Below are positions 1 to 7,622 of a stretch of 64,000 nucleotides of DNA, in pieces. Source of the stretch: Pseudohongiella sp. (GTDB lineage: Bacteria > Pseudomonadota > Gammaproteobacteria > Pseudomonadales > Pseudohongiellaceae). Every line of letters begins with the position of its first letter. Positions within the stretch are counted from its first letter, which is position 1. The position numbers and the translations under genes are program-made. The stretch lies in assembly GCF_011050365.1 (NCBI RefSeq), contig NZ_DRFV01000008.1:124001-188000 (forward strand), written 5' to 3'. The notes under the pieces were generated by a model. That model had not been told where the DNA came from, did not search any database, and saw only the letters and a program-made list of their open reading frames with translations.

Positions 1-615
1 GGGCAACCGCATCAATGTCAGGCCGCGGGTTCGGGCTTGCAGTATCGTTGTGACATAGTTCAGGCCGCCCATGGTGAAGGCGATAATGAACACGGCCAAC
101 GAAATCAGCATCAACAGAATACCGCCCTCACTGCCGGGGGTGCCATGTGAAATTGACTGTGGCGCATACAACGTCCAACCGGCCCCCGTGGGACCTCCCG
201 GCACAAAAAAGCTGGCCAGCAGGATAATCACGGACACCAGGTAAAACCAGAAGCTCAGCATGTTGAGAAACGGAAATACCATGTCCCGGGTACCGCACAT
301 CAAAGGGATCAGGTAATTGCCGAACCCGCCAAGAAAAAGCGCGGTCAACAGATAGATCACCATGATCATGCCGTGCATGGTGACAGCCTGATAATAGAAG
401 GCCGGATTGATCCAGCTGACGGTATCCGGGAAGCCCAGCTGCAGGCGCATCAGGATGGACAGCCCCAGCGCAATCAGACCGACAAAAATCGCAACGCCGC
501 CGTACTGTATTGCAATGACCTTGTGATCCTGACTCCAGATGTATTTGGTCACAAAGCTCTGCGGGTCGTGCAGCGCGTGAGCATCATCCTGGTCCGCTAA
601 TGGAACATATGCCAT
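1..615 (-). CDS. ctaD: cytochrome c oxidase subunit I, N-terminal part (cut by window edge)
   Basis: The first 205 codons of the catalytic haem-copper subunit of an aa3-type oxidase, running off the left edge. The reading frame is open from the ATG at 615 to base 1. It begins MAYVPLADQDDAHALHD and contains the family's N-terminal hallmark around SQDHKVIAIQY, the GFPDTVSWINPAFYYQ segment and the first membrane helices, including the HGMIMVIYLL segment with a conserved haem-ligand histidine. This subunit reduces O2 to water and pumps protons in the inner membrane. It lies 77 bp downstream of subunit II on the same strand, so the two are probably one operon. The 3' end and the remaining haem/CuB ligands are outside the window. 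Confidence 0.93.
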   Translation of the reverse strand, partial: MAYVPLADQDDAHALHDPQSFVTKYIWSQDHKVIAIQYGGVAIFVGLIALGLSILMRLQLGFPDTVSWINPAFYYQAVTMHGMIMVIYLLTALFLGGFGNYLIPLMCGTRDMVFPFLNMLSFWFYLVSVIILLASFFVPGGPTGAGWTLYAPQSISHGTPGSEGGILLMLISLAVFIIAFTMGGLNYVTTILQARTRGLTLMRLP

Positions 616-692
616 GTAAACGTCCTCCCGGTATCAACCGAACCTGCGGTTATCTTTATTTTAGTTTTCGAAATTCGTTTTGGTGCCTTCCA

Positions 693-2060
693 TTAACGCA
701 GGGTATTGATGTAGCTGAGCACATCGTTCTGCTGTTCCTGAGTGCGCATGGCTTTAACCATGGATGTCATCTGATAGCCGTAATCATCGTCGCGATGTGC
801 GCCGCGAACGCCGTCGCGGTATTTCTGCAATTGAGTGGCCAGATACCAGTCGTCCATGCCGGCCAGCGCGGGCGCGTCGGTTGCCCAGCTGCCCTTGCCA
901 TCATCACCGTGACAGGACGCACAATTGGCGCTATAAATGCGCATGCCACGTGCCGGGTCACCTTCGGTAATTGTTGTCGCCGCCGGTGACTGTGGCAGTG
1001 TCGCGATATAGGCAGAAACATTGGCGCGGGCTTCCGGCGAAGCCACCGTGTTTGCCATAGGCGCCATCATGGCACCCAGCTGATCACCTTCGGCTGCACC
1101 GCGGATACCCTGCTGGTAATAACGCAACTGGCGATCGATGTACCAGGGCTGCAAGCCGGCGAGTTTGGGTGCATTCACCTGTGGGTTGCCTTCGCCCTGC
1201 TGGCCATGACAGCTGGCGCAAACCATGAAGGATTGCTGGCCGGCGGCGATATCAGCGTCCGGTTGCTCCTGGGTTTCGGCAAACGTGGGTTGCGCCTGCA
1301 GCCACGCGGCATACTGGTCGGCCGGAGCAACTTCAACGCGCGCGCGCATGATGTGATGACCCAGCCCACAATATTGTTCACACAGGATATCGAAAACACC
1401 GGTACGGGTGGGTGTCAGCCACAGATATGACACCATGCCGGGGACCATATCCATCTTGATGCGGAACTGCGGTACTGTGTAGTTGTGCAGCACATCGCGT
1501 GAGCGCAGCAAGGCTTTCACCGGCTGATCGATGGGCAGCATCATGTAGGGTTTCTTGACGACCCGGTCATCCTGGCCATTGGGGTCGTCGGGGTTGATAC
1601 CCCAGGGGTTGGTTTCGGTAATGTGTTCGATGTCAGCGGTGCCCAACTGGCCGTCGTCACCGGGATAACGGAAGGCCCATTGCCACTGCGAACCGAAGGC
1701 TTCAAATTCAGTGGCCTCTTCCGGCACGGAGACAAACTGTGCCCACACAAACAGGCCGGGGGCCAGCATGGCGGCAACGCCAAGCGTTGTCAGTACGGTC
1801 AGGCCGGTTTCCAGCCGGGCATTCTCCGGTTCGTAAACCGCCTTGCTGGCTTCACCTTTGCGCTGACGATAGCGGAATACGCTGTACGCCAGGAACAGGT
1901 TCACAGCAACAAATACGAACCCGGTCACCCAGAATGTCAGGTTGATGGTGAAATCGACACTCGTCCAGTGCGATGCGATTTCGGTGAACCACCAGGGGCT
2001 GACAAAATGAAAGACAACGGAGCCGACAACCAACAGGACAATAACAACAGCAATAGCCAT
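693..2060 (-). CDS. ctaC: cytochrome c oxidase subunit II fused to two c-type cytochrome domains
   Basis: 455 residues. Hydrophobic segments at the N-terminus anchor the protein. The CuA domain follows, with HNYTVPQFRIKMD carrying the first His ligand and CEQYCGLGHHIM carrying the two Cys, Glu, His and Met ligands. After about residue 250 come two tandem haem c domains, with CASCHGQQGEG and CASCHGDDGKG. Their flanking sequences (PWYIDRQLRYY, DWYLATQLQKY) resemble the two halves of cytochrome c4. Ordinary subunit II is about 230-280 residues and caa3-type forms carry one haem c, so the two-haem tail is the unusual part. It probably lets the oxidase take electrons directly from a quinol-cytochrome c reductase. 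The ATG at 2060 has an AAGGA ribosome binding site. Confidence 0.93.
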   Translation of the reverse strand: MAIAVVIVLLVVGSVVFHFVSPWWFTEIASHWTSVDFTINLTFWVTGFVFVAVNLFLAYSVFRYRQRKGEASKAVYEPENARLETGLTVLTTLGVAAMLAPGLFVWAQFVSVPEEATEFEAFGSQWQWAFRYPGDDGQLGTADIEHITETNPWGINPDDPNGQDDRVVKKPYMMLPIDQPVKALLRSRDVLHNYTVPQFRIKMDMVPGMVSYLWLTPTRTGVFDILCEQYCGLGHHIMRARVEVAPADQYAAWLQAQPTFAETQEQPDADIAAGQQSFMVCASCHGQQGEGNPQVNAPKLAGLQPWYIDRQLRYYQQGIRGAAEGDQLGAMMAPMANTVASPEARANVSAYIATLPQSPAATTITEGDPARGMRIYSANCASCHGDDGKGSWATDAPALAGMDDWYLATQLQKYRDGVRGAHRDDDYGYQMTSMVKAMRTQEQQNDVLSYINTLR

Positions 2061-2384
2061 ACGCGGGATATCCTTGTGAAAGTGCGAGCACGGACAACAG
2101 TGGATACAGCAACTGTATAGCGAAAGATAATAAAGGACCGCGGACCCCGGACAGGCGGGATCAATCGGGTATGAATGTTGCAGTCACGCAGTTGACTACG
2201 AACGGTACGGATCAGTACGTTCACAACGTCGCTCCCTCCTTTTATTATTTATCTTTCGGATGGGTACTCAACGTGTAACTTCGATCAATCGAGCGGAGCA
2301 GGCGATGTCAGGCACCGCCTACTTCTCCGGATCGTATAGCAATGTTTAAATCAGTGCAACAGCTCCAGTGTCCGGTGCCGCATT
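2061..2384. promoter_or_regulatory. 324-bp gap upstream of ctaC; promoter/leader region
   Basis: No convincing gene. Reading the minus strand towards ctaC there is an AT-rich stretch (about 2243-2258) that could hold a -10 element, directly followed by a very strong Shine-Dalgarno-like AGGAGGG (about 2232-2239) and a GTG at 2224. That GTG opens a 95-codon frame overlapping ctaC out of frame, but its sequence does not look protein-like. The region most likely carries the oxidase promoter and leader. No recognisable operator was seen. Confidence 0.4.
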
Positions 2385-2924
2385 TTATGCACGGACCATT
2401 TGCAGATCTGCAAACGGGTTGAGGAAGTGCGGATCAACCGCGGCCAGGACAGCCTCGGAATGTTTCTGCGCCATCATTTCCTGAATCTTTTTAACCTGAC
2501 GCTCCTTGGCATAGATCAGCACCAGATATTTCCCGGCTTTGATGTCATCCTTGAAGTGCGCAATCTTCTTGTTGGTCTGCATGGTGCCGGTCAGACCTCC
2601 CACCCAGGCGCCAAAGCAGGTCAACACAAACACAATGCCGATGAACCCGATCAGCGGAATCGGCATGGCAAAGGGCTCAGTGACATACGCCAGGCCGGCC
2701 AATGCCAGACCGGCAACAAAACCAATGGATGCGCCGATAAAACCCTCGCGGATAAAGTCCAGGGATTCAAGGTAATTGCTGGAGTGCAGGTGCTCCTTGA
2801 CCAGTCCGCTTTCATCCTTGCTGTGGATGTGCAGGAACCAGTCGTCTACACCGATGGCATGCAGATCGTCAGAAATCTCGTGCGTACTTTTGAGGGTCGG
2901 TGACAGATAATAGATACATTTCAT
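2385..2924 (-). CDS. small integral membrane protein of unknown function
   Basis: 179 residues, not recognised. It has a soluble N-terminal part (MKCIYYLSPTLKSTHEISDD) with several histidines. Two glycine-rich membrane segments follow, at about residues 59-82 (IGASIGFVAGLALAGLAY) and 88-112 (LIGFIGIVFVLTCFGAWVGG). The charged C-terminal part includes YAKERQVKKIQEMMAQKH. The Gly-rich spacing resembles glycine-zipper inner membrane proteins. It lies upstream of ctaC on the same strand but 324 bp away, so co-transcription is uncertain. The ATG at 2924 follows an AGAAG-type site. A role linked to respiration is only a guess from position. Confidence 0.65.
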   Translation of the reverse strand: MKCIYYLSPTLKSTHEISDDLHAIGVDDWFLHIHSKDESGLVKEHLHSSNYLESLDFIREGFIGASIGFVAGLALAGLAYVTEPFAMPIPLIGFIGIVFVLTCFGAWVGGLTGTMQTNKKIAHFKDDIKAGKYLVLIYAKERQVKKIQEMMAQKHSEAVLAAVDPHFLNPFADLQMVRA

Positions 2925-3195
2925 CTAGCTTCTCCTTTTTTATTCATGAGATCGCTGTTCGAACATCTATTAGTCCAGATGACTACTCCAGAAATCAGAC
3001 TAACAAGGCACAGCGTTATTATTTTTCAACGGTGCATGAGCCCAATTTACCGCTAATAACACTGCTTGTCCTCATTTTTTTCGCTTAAATGGTGTTTTGC
3101 GGTACAATTACCAACCCTCATTGACACACTCAGTAATTAGCAACGATCATGCCCCCAAATCAGGTCTGGCGGATCCGGGCAACAGAGAGAGCCTT

Positions 3196-4083
3196 GTGAC
3201 AGAGCTTACACAGAAACAGACGGCCAACTGGCGCGACTACTACGAGATGTGCAAACCTCGTGTGGTCATGCTGATGATATTGACCTCAATGGTAGGTATG
3301 TTTCTGGCCGTACCTGGCATGGTGCCACTGGATGTCCTGATTCTGGGTAATCTGGGCATTGCGTTGGTGGCAGGCTCCGGTGCCGTGGTCAACCATCTGA
3401 TTGATCGCAAGGTAGATGCGGTGATGCGTCGCACCCATAACCGGCCCATGCCCCAGGGCCGGGTGGCGCCCAAGCAGGCCGCGGCGTTCGCGGCCGCCAT
3501 TGGTATTGCGGGCATGGCCATCATGCTGTTCTGGGTCAATGCCCTCAGCGCCTGGCTGACGCTGGCCTCCTTTATTGGTTATGCCTTCATCTATACCGGC
3601 TATCTGAAGCGGGCAACACCACAAAACATTGTCATTGGTGGACTGTCCGGCGCCATGCCGCCCCTGTTGGGCTGGTCGGCGGTTACCGGTACCATCGAAC
3701 CGGGTGCGCTGATTCTGGTGCTGATCATATTTGCCTGGACCCCGCCGCATTTCTGGGCGCTGGCTATTCATCGCAAGGAAGAATATGCCAAAACCGGCAT
3801 ACCCATGCTGCCGGTCACCCATGGCGAGCACCTCACCAAGATCCACATCATCCTGTACACCGTAATCATGATTCTGGTAAGTGTTCTGCCCTGGCTGATC
3901 GGCATGAGCGGCCTGCTGTACCTTGCGGCAGCGCTGCTGCTCGGCGGCGGCTTCCTGTGGTGGTCGCTGATGCTGATGTACCGTCCCAAGGCCTCAACGG
4001 CCATGGACACCTTCAAATACTCCATCGTTTATCTGATGGTCTTGTTCCCGGTGCTGCTGGTTGATCACTATCTGTTTACCTGA
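3196..4083 (+). CDS. ctaB: protohaem IX farnesyltransferase (haem O synthase)
   Basis: 295 residues from a GTG at 3196, preceded by GAGAGAG. A TTG at 3097 would add 33 residues, but the shorter form matches the family's usual length. CtaB/CyoE attaches farnesyl to haem B, making haem O, the precursor of the haem A used by the neighbouring oxidase. The prenyltransferase signature is visible: NHLIDRKVDAVMRRTHNRP, with the Asp and Arg residues that bind Mg-diphosphate. A second conserved loop is WTPPHFWALAIHRKEEY, and there are about nine membrane helices. It is divergent from the upstream membrane gene and followed 36 bp later by the Sco gene, with which it probably forms an operon serving oxidase assembly. 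Confidence 0.93.
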   Translation: MTELTQKQTANWRDYYEMCKPRVVMLMILTSMVGMFLAVPGMVPLDVLILGNLGIALVAGSGAVVNHLIDRKVDAVMRRTHNRPMPQGRVAPKQAAAFAAAIGIAGMAIMLFWVNALSAWLTLASFIGYAFIYTGYLKRATPQNIVIGGLSGAMPPLLGWSAVTGTIEPGALILVLIIFAWTPPHFWALAIHRKEEYAKTGIPMLPVTHGEHLTKIHIILYTVIMILVSVLPWLIGMSGLLYLAAALLLGGGFLWWSLMLMYRPKASTAMDTFKYSIVYLMVLFPVLLVDHYLFT

Positions 4084-4119
4084 CTGTTTTCCTGACAATC
4101 GTTTTACAGGCGTCAAATT

Positions 4120-4779
4120 ATGAAGAGAAATATCAAGATCACACTGATTGTGTGTCTGCTGTGGGTGTTGCTGGTGTTGGCAGTCACGTTCTTCCGTTAT
4201 TCAGGCAACAATGCTGCCCAGGTGTCACAGGAGGAGTTGCGTGAAATCGGCGCCATGGTTTACGAAGAGCCGGTAGCAATCGACCCCTTCAATTTGCTGG
4301 ACCATCACGGCGAGCCTTTTACCGATCAGTCACTGCAAGGCCAGTGGAGTCTGATATTTTTTGGTTTTACCAATTGCCCCGATATCTGCCCGCTGACCAT
4401 GAACGAGTTGACCGGCTTTTATCGGGATCTGGCGGCCGGCCCCTATCAGGCTGATACCCAGGTAGTGATGATCAGCGTCGATCCGTTCCGCGATGACACC
4501 GCTCAGATCGCACGATACATGGAGACCTACCACGAAGACTTTCTGGGGGTGAACGGGGAGTATTCCGAGGTATCGGGTCTGGCGCGCGATCTTTACATCT
4601 CGCATGGTGTCATGCCGGTGCCGACACAGGATGGCAGCGACAGCAATGAGTTTATGGTCGACCACAGCGGCAATATCCTGCTTATCGATCCGCAGGGCCA
4701 GTACCGCGGGTTTCTGGAACCCAATATTCGTCGCGCCAATATCCTCGAAGCCTACCAGATTATCCGTCAGACAATCTGA
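4120..4779 (+). CDS. SCO1/SenC-family copper chaperone for cytochrome oxidase
   Basis: 219 residues. One N-terminal membrane anchor (LIVCLLWVLLVLAVTFF) is followed by a thioredoxin-fold domain in the periplasm. The copper-binding CxxxC is in FTNCPDICPLTMNEL, and the conserved distal histidine is in FMVDHSGNILLIDPQG. Sco proteins deliver copper to, or reduce, the CuA site of oxidase subunit II, which fits the position directly after ctaB and near ctaC/ctaD. The ATG at 4120 starts shortly after the ctaB stop. The 3' end faces znuB with only 18 bp between the stop codons. Confidence 0.92.
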   Translation: MKRNIKITLIVCLLWVLLVLAVTFFRYSGNNAAQVSQEELREIGAMVYEEPVAIDPFNLLDHHGEPFTDQSLQGQWSLIFFGFTNCPDICPLTMNELTGFYRDLAAGPYQADTQVVMISVDPFRDDTAQIARYMETYHEDFLGVNGEYSEVSGLARDLYISHGVMPVPTQDGSDSNEFMVDHSGNILLIDPQGQYRGFLEPNIRRANILEAYQIIRQTI

Positions 4780-4797
4780 TTGAGACGCCGGTAGTTT

Positions 4798-5583
4798 TTA
4801 GCGCGGCGCCGGCTTCAGGTACAGCAGGATAAACAGACAGCAGGCGGTGGCGACGATTGACGGCCCCGCCGGCGTATCCCAGAAGTACGACATCGACATC
4901 CCGCCCAGCACCGACAGGCAACCGGCGATGGCCGCGCCCACGGCCATCTGTTCTGGCGTATTGGCGACCCGGCGTGCCGCTGCGGCCGGAATGATCAACA
5001 ATGACGTAATCAGCAGTACACCCACAATTTTCATCGCGACCGCAATCAACAGCGCAATCAGCATCACCAGCAGCGCGTATAGCCGGTCAACCGCAATGCC
5101 TTCTATCTGCGCCAGCTCCCGGTGCACGGTCAATGCCAGGAACTGATCCCAGTACCAGATCAACAGCGCGGCCGTGACCACACAACTGCCAATGATCCAT
5201 ATCAGGTCGTTACGGGTTACGGTCAGCAGGTCACCGAACAGAAACGCCATCAGATTGACCTGAACCATATCCGACAGCGACAGCACCAGCAGGCCAAAGG
5301 CCAGCGTACTGTGCGCGATGATGCCCAACAGGGTGTCGGTGGCCAGCAGCTGACGTCGTTCCAGTAACAACAGCACGCCGGCAAATATCGCACAGCTGGT
5401 GATGATGGCGAGCTGCAGGTTGATGCTGAACAAAATCGCCAGCGCCACGCCCAGCAAGGACGAATGTGCCAGCGTGTCACCAAAGTAGGACATGCGTCGC
5501 CAAACCACGAAGCACCCGAGTGGTCCGGCAACAACGGCGATGAACAATCCTGCGATCAGCGCGTAAACCATAAAATCAGCCAT
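4798..5583 (-). CDS. znuB: zinc ABC transporter permease
   Basis: 261 residues from the ATG at 5583, which overlaps the znuC stop by 8 bp and implies translational coupling. The frame stays open another 14 codons upstream, but [20 protein letters not shown] is a typical family start. It is a polytopic inner membrane protein with about eight helices. Family landmarks are [20 protein letters not shown] near the N-terminus and [20 protein letters not shown] in the later half. It forms the membrane channel that imports Zn2+ handed over by ZnuA, powered by ZnuC. Manganese transporters of the same superfamily are the main alternative. The Zur operator and the His-rich partners argue for zinc. Confidence 0.92.
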   Translation of the reverse strand: MADFMVYALIAGLFIAVVAGPLGCFVVWRRMSYFGDTLAHSSLLGVALAILFSINLQLAIITSCAIFAGVLLLLERRQLLATDTLLGIIAHSTLAFGLLVLSLSDMVQVNLMAFLFGDLLTVTRNDLIWIIGSCVVTAALLIWYWDQFLALTVHRELAQIEGIAVDRLYALLVMLIALLIAVAMKIVGVLLITSLLIIPAAAARRVANTPEQMAVGAAIAGCLSVLGGMSMSYFWDTPAGPSIVATACCLFILLYLKPAPR

Positions 5584-6364
5584 GGTGATGATCCTTGTCA
5601 TGGGTGTCTGAATGGTCGCAGGCATCGTGGCTGATGTCGCCAGTCAAATCGTGGCTATGATTGTGGTGGTGGGTATACACGGCCAGTGTTTCAGCCTCCC
5701 GGCGTCCAAACAGCGCCAGGTAGGCCGGGTCATGGCTGACGTGTTCCGGTTTGCCGTGGCAGCAGATGTGTTGATTCAGGCAAATCACCTCATCTGTCGT
5801 TGCCATTACCAGGTGCAGATCATGTGACACCATCAGCACTCCGCAGCCATGCTGGTCGCGGATACTGTTGATCAATTGATACAGCTCCACCTGACCGGTC
5901 ACATCCACCCCTTGCGCCGGTTCGTCGAGTACCAGCAACTGTGGTGACTGACTCAGTGCCCGTGCCAGCAGCACCCGTTGCAGTTCGCCGCCGGACAGGG
6001 CGGATACCTGCTGGTCCATAAGGTGCGCTATCCGGACTTCCTCCAATAGCGGTTTTACCGGCTGCCGGCGCCCCGGCGCAGCGAGCTGCAGAAAGCGCCG
6101 GACCGTCAATGGCAGCGTCGGTTCAATAAACAGTTTCTGCGGCATATAACCGATACGCAGACCTGCAGAGCGTTGCAGTGTCCCGGTATGCGGTTGCAAC
6201 AATCCCAGTACGATGCGCACCAGCGTGGTTTTGCCGGCGCCATTGGGCCCGATAAGCGTTAATAGTTGACCCTGCCGAACCTCCAGATTGATCTGTTGCA
6301 GAATTTGACGATCGGCGGCGCTGAAACCGATATTGTCCGCTTTGATGAGTATCTCGCTATTCAT
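5576..6364 (-). CDS. znuC: zinc ABC transporter ATP-binding protein with His-rich tail
   Basis: 262 residues. Walker A is [16 protein letters not shown], the ABC signature [15 protein letters not shown], Walker [13 protein letters not shown], and the switch histidine lies in VSHDLH. The C-terminal 35 residues are crowded with His and Asp ([10 protein letters not shown] and [12 protein letters not shown]), a metal-binding tail seen in many ZnuC proteins that may sense or buffer zinc. It heads the znuCB operon, reading away from znuA across a shared 148-bp promoter region. Confidence 0.94.
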   Translation of the reverse strand: MNSEILIKADNIGFSAADRQILQQINLEVRQGQLLTLIGPNGAGKTTLVRIVLGLLQPHTGTLQRSAGLRIGYMPQKLFIEPTLPLTVRRFLQLAAPGRRQPVKPLLEEVRIAHLMDQQVSALSGGELQRVLLARALSQSPQLLVLDEPAQGVDVTGQVELYQLINSIRDQHGCGVLMVSHDLHLVMATTDEVICLNQHICCHGKPEHVSHDPAYLALFGRREAETLAVYTHHHNHSHDLTGDISHDACDHSDTHDKDHHHG

Positions 6365-6470
6365 ATGCCCCGCTCATATGTCATGTCGTTATGCCCCGGC
6401 GGACGTTTCCTGCAATCGCGTCATAACGCCAGAATGTGACGTGTTGTCGCAAATACTAAACTGTTTGGAA

Positions 6471-6493
6471 GAAATGGTATATCATAGCATTTC
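6471..6493. promoter_or_regulatory. Zur operator between znuCB and znuA
   Basis: A 23-bp imperfect palindrome, GAAATGGTATA-T-CATAGCATTTC. Nine of 11 arm positions are complementary. It is close to the remembered gammaproteobacterial Zur box (GAAATGTTATANTATAACATTTC). It ends 19 bp before the znuA start and lies 107 bp from the znuC start, so zinc-bound Zur probably represses both operons from this site. Confidence 0.85.
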
Positions 6494-6512
6494 TAAGAGG
6501 CCGTGAAATTTC

Positions 6513-7535
6513 ATGAGTAATCGATTCCCGAAGACAGGACAACCACCGTGCCGGCAGGCAGCGTATTGTACTACGTTTGTATCGGCCTTCACCGTGCCGC
6601 GTTTCGCCGTTTTCCTGTTATTGACACTTTCGCTGGTGCTGGCCAGTTCCACGGCTTTGGCGCAAGCAAAGGTGGTCGCCAGTATCACCCCGTTGCAGAT
6701 GATTGCCCGCGCCATTACTGACGGCGTCAGTGAGCCCGAGGTACTGATTCCGTCCAACCAGTCCTATCACCATTTCACACTGCGCCCGTCCATGCTGCGC
6801 ACCTTGCGTCAGGCGGATCTGTTTGTGTGGGTGGGTCCGGAGCTGGAAACCTATCTCAGCGACGCGGTTGTACAGGCCGGTGCCTATGGTCGGCAGCTTC
6901 AGGTGCTGGCATTGCCCGGCTTACAGGTGCATCACGCGGGCGCAGGCGGCGAAGACAGCCGCGAAGTATTGATTCCTGACGAGGGCCTGCACGCCGGACA
7001 CAAACATAAACCGGCCGATACCATTGATCCGCATGTCTGGCTCAACACCGGTAATGCACAATTGATTGCGCAAGCCATTGCCGACGCGCTGAGCGAGCTG
7101 GATCCCGACAATGCCGGACAGTATGGCGTCAATCTTGAATTGTTCAGGCAGCGCCTGGCAGCATTGGAACGGGGTATTAATGCCCAGGCCCTGCTGCCGG
7201 CACAGTCGCAGTACGCTGTTTATCATAATGCCTTTCAATACTTTGAACGCCAGTTTGGACTGCAACACGAACTGGTTTTTGTCGCCAGTGAAGAGCTGCA
7301 GCCCGGCGTCAGGCACATGATGATGGTGCGTCGAGCGGTAGAGAACACGCCGTTGAACTGTCTGCTGGAAGATGTGACAACACAGGCGGCAACGGTCGAC
7401 ACCTTACTGGGTGACAAGGATCTGCGGCGCATCCGGGTCGATACTGTGGGTCAGACCCTGACCGCAGGGCCAATGGCCTATATTCAATTGATGGACAATG
7501 TCGCCGACGCATTCAGACAGTGCGCCGCGCGCTGA
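6513..7535 (+). CDS. znuA: zinc-binding periplasmic protein of the Znu ABC transporter
   Basis: 340 residues. A long N-terminal extension precedes the signal peptide core (FAVFLLLTLSLVLASSTALAQA). An in-frame GTG at 6594 would give a more usual signal length but has no clear ribosome binding site, so the ATG at 6513 is kept with AAGAGG upstream. Zinc ligands expected for the cluster A-I solute-binding family are visible: His in NQSYHHFTLRPS, His in DTIDPHVWLN, and a later His in YAVYHNAFQYFERQFG. A short His-containing loop (HAGHKHKPAD) lies between the first two, as in other ZnuA proteins. It captures Zn2+ in the periplasm for ZnuBC. Confidence 0.93.
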   Translation: MSNRFPKTGQPPCRQAAYCTTFVSAFTVPRFAVFLLLTLSLVLASSTALAQAKVVASITPLQMIARAITDGVSEPEVLIPSNQSYHHFTLRPSMLRTLRQADLFVWVGPELETYLSDAVVQAGAYGRQLQVLALPGLQVHHAGAGGEDSREVLIPDEGLHAGHKHKPADTIDPHVWLNTGNAQLIAQAIADALSELDPDNAGQYGVNLELFRQRLAALERGINAQALLPAQSQYAVYHNAFQYFERQFGLQHELVFVASEELQPGVRHMMMVRRAVENTPLNCLLEDVTTQAATVDTLLGDKDLRRIRVDTVGQTLTAGPMAYIQLMDNVADAFRQCAAR

Positions 7536-7622
7536 ATCGCTCCCGGCTTGACGTCAGGGTCTGATACCATAGGGACATAGCCTGTAAAGAGCTTTGCCCC
7601 TTTCACATCGGACGTTTTGATT

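Noticed and set aside
1937-2224. 95-codon minus-strand frame upstream of and overlapping ctaC
   Set aside because: Despite a strong ribosome-site-like sequence the peptide is not protein-like and half of it overlaps ctaC out of frame; kept only as a low-interest finding.
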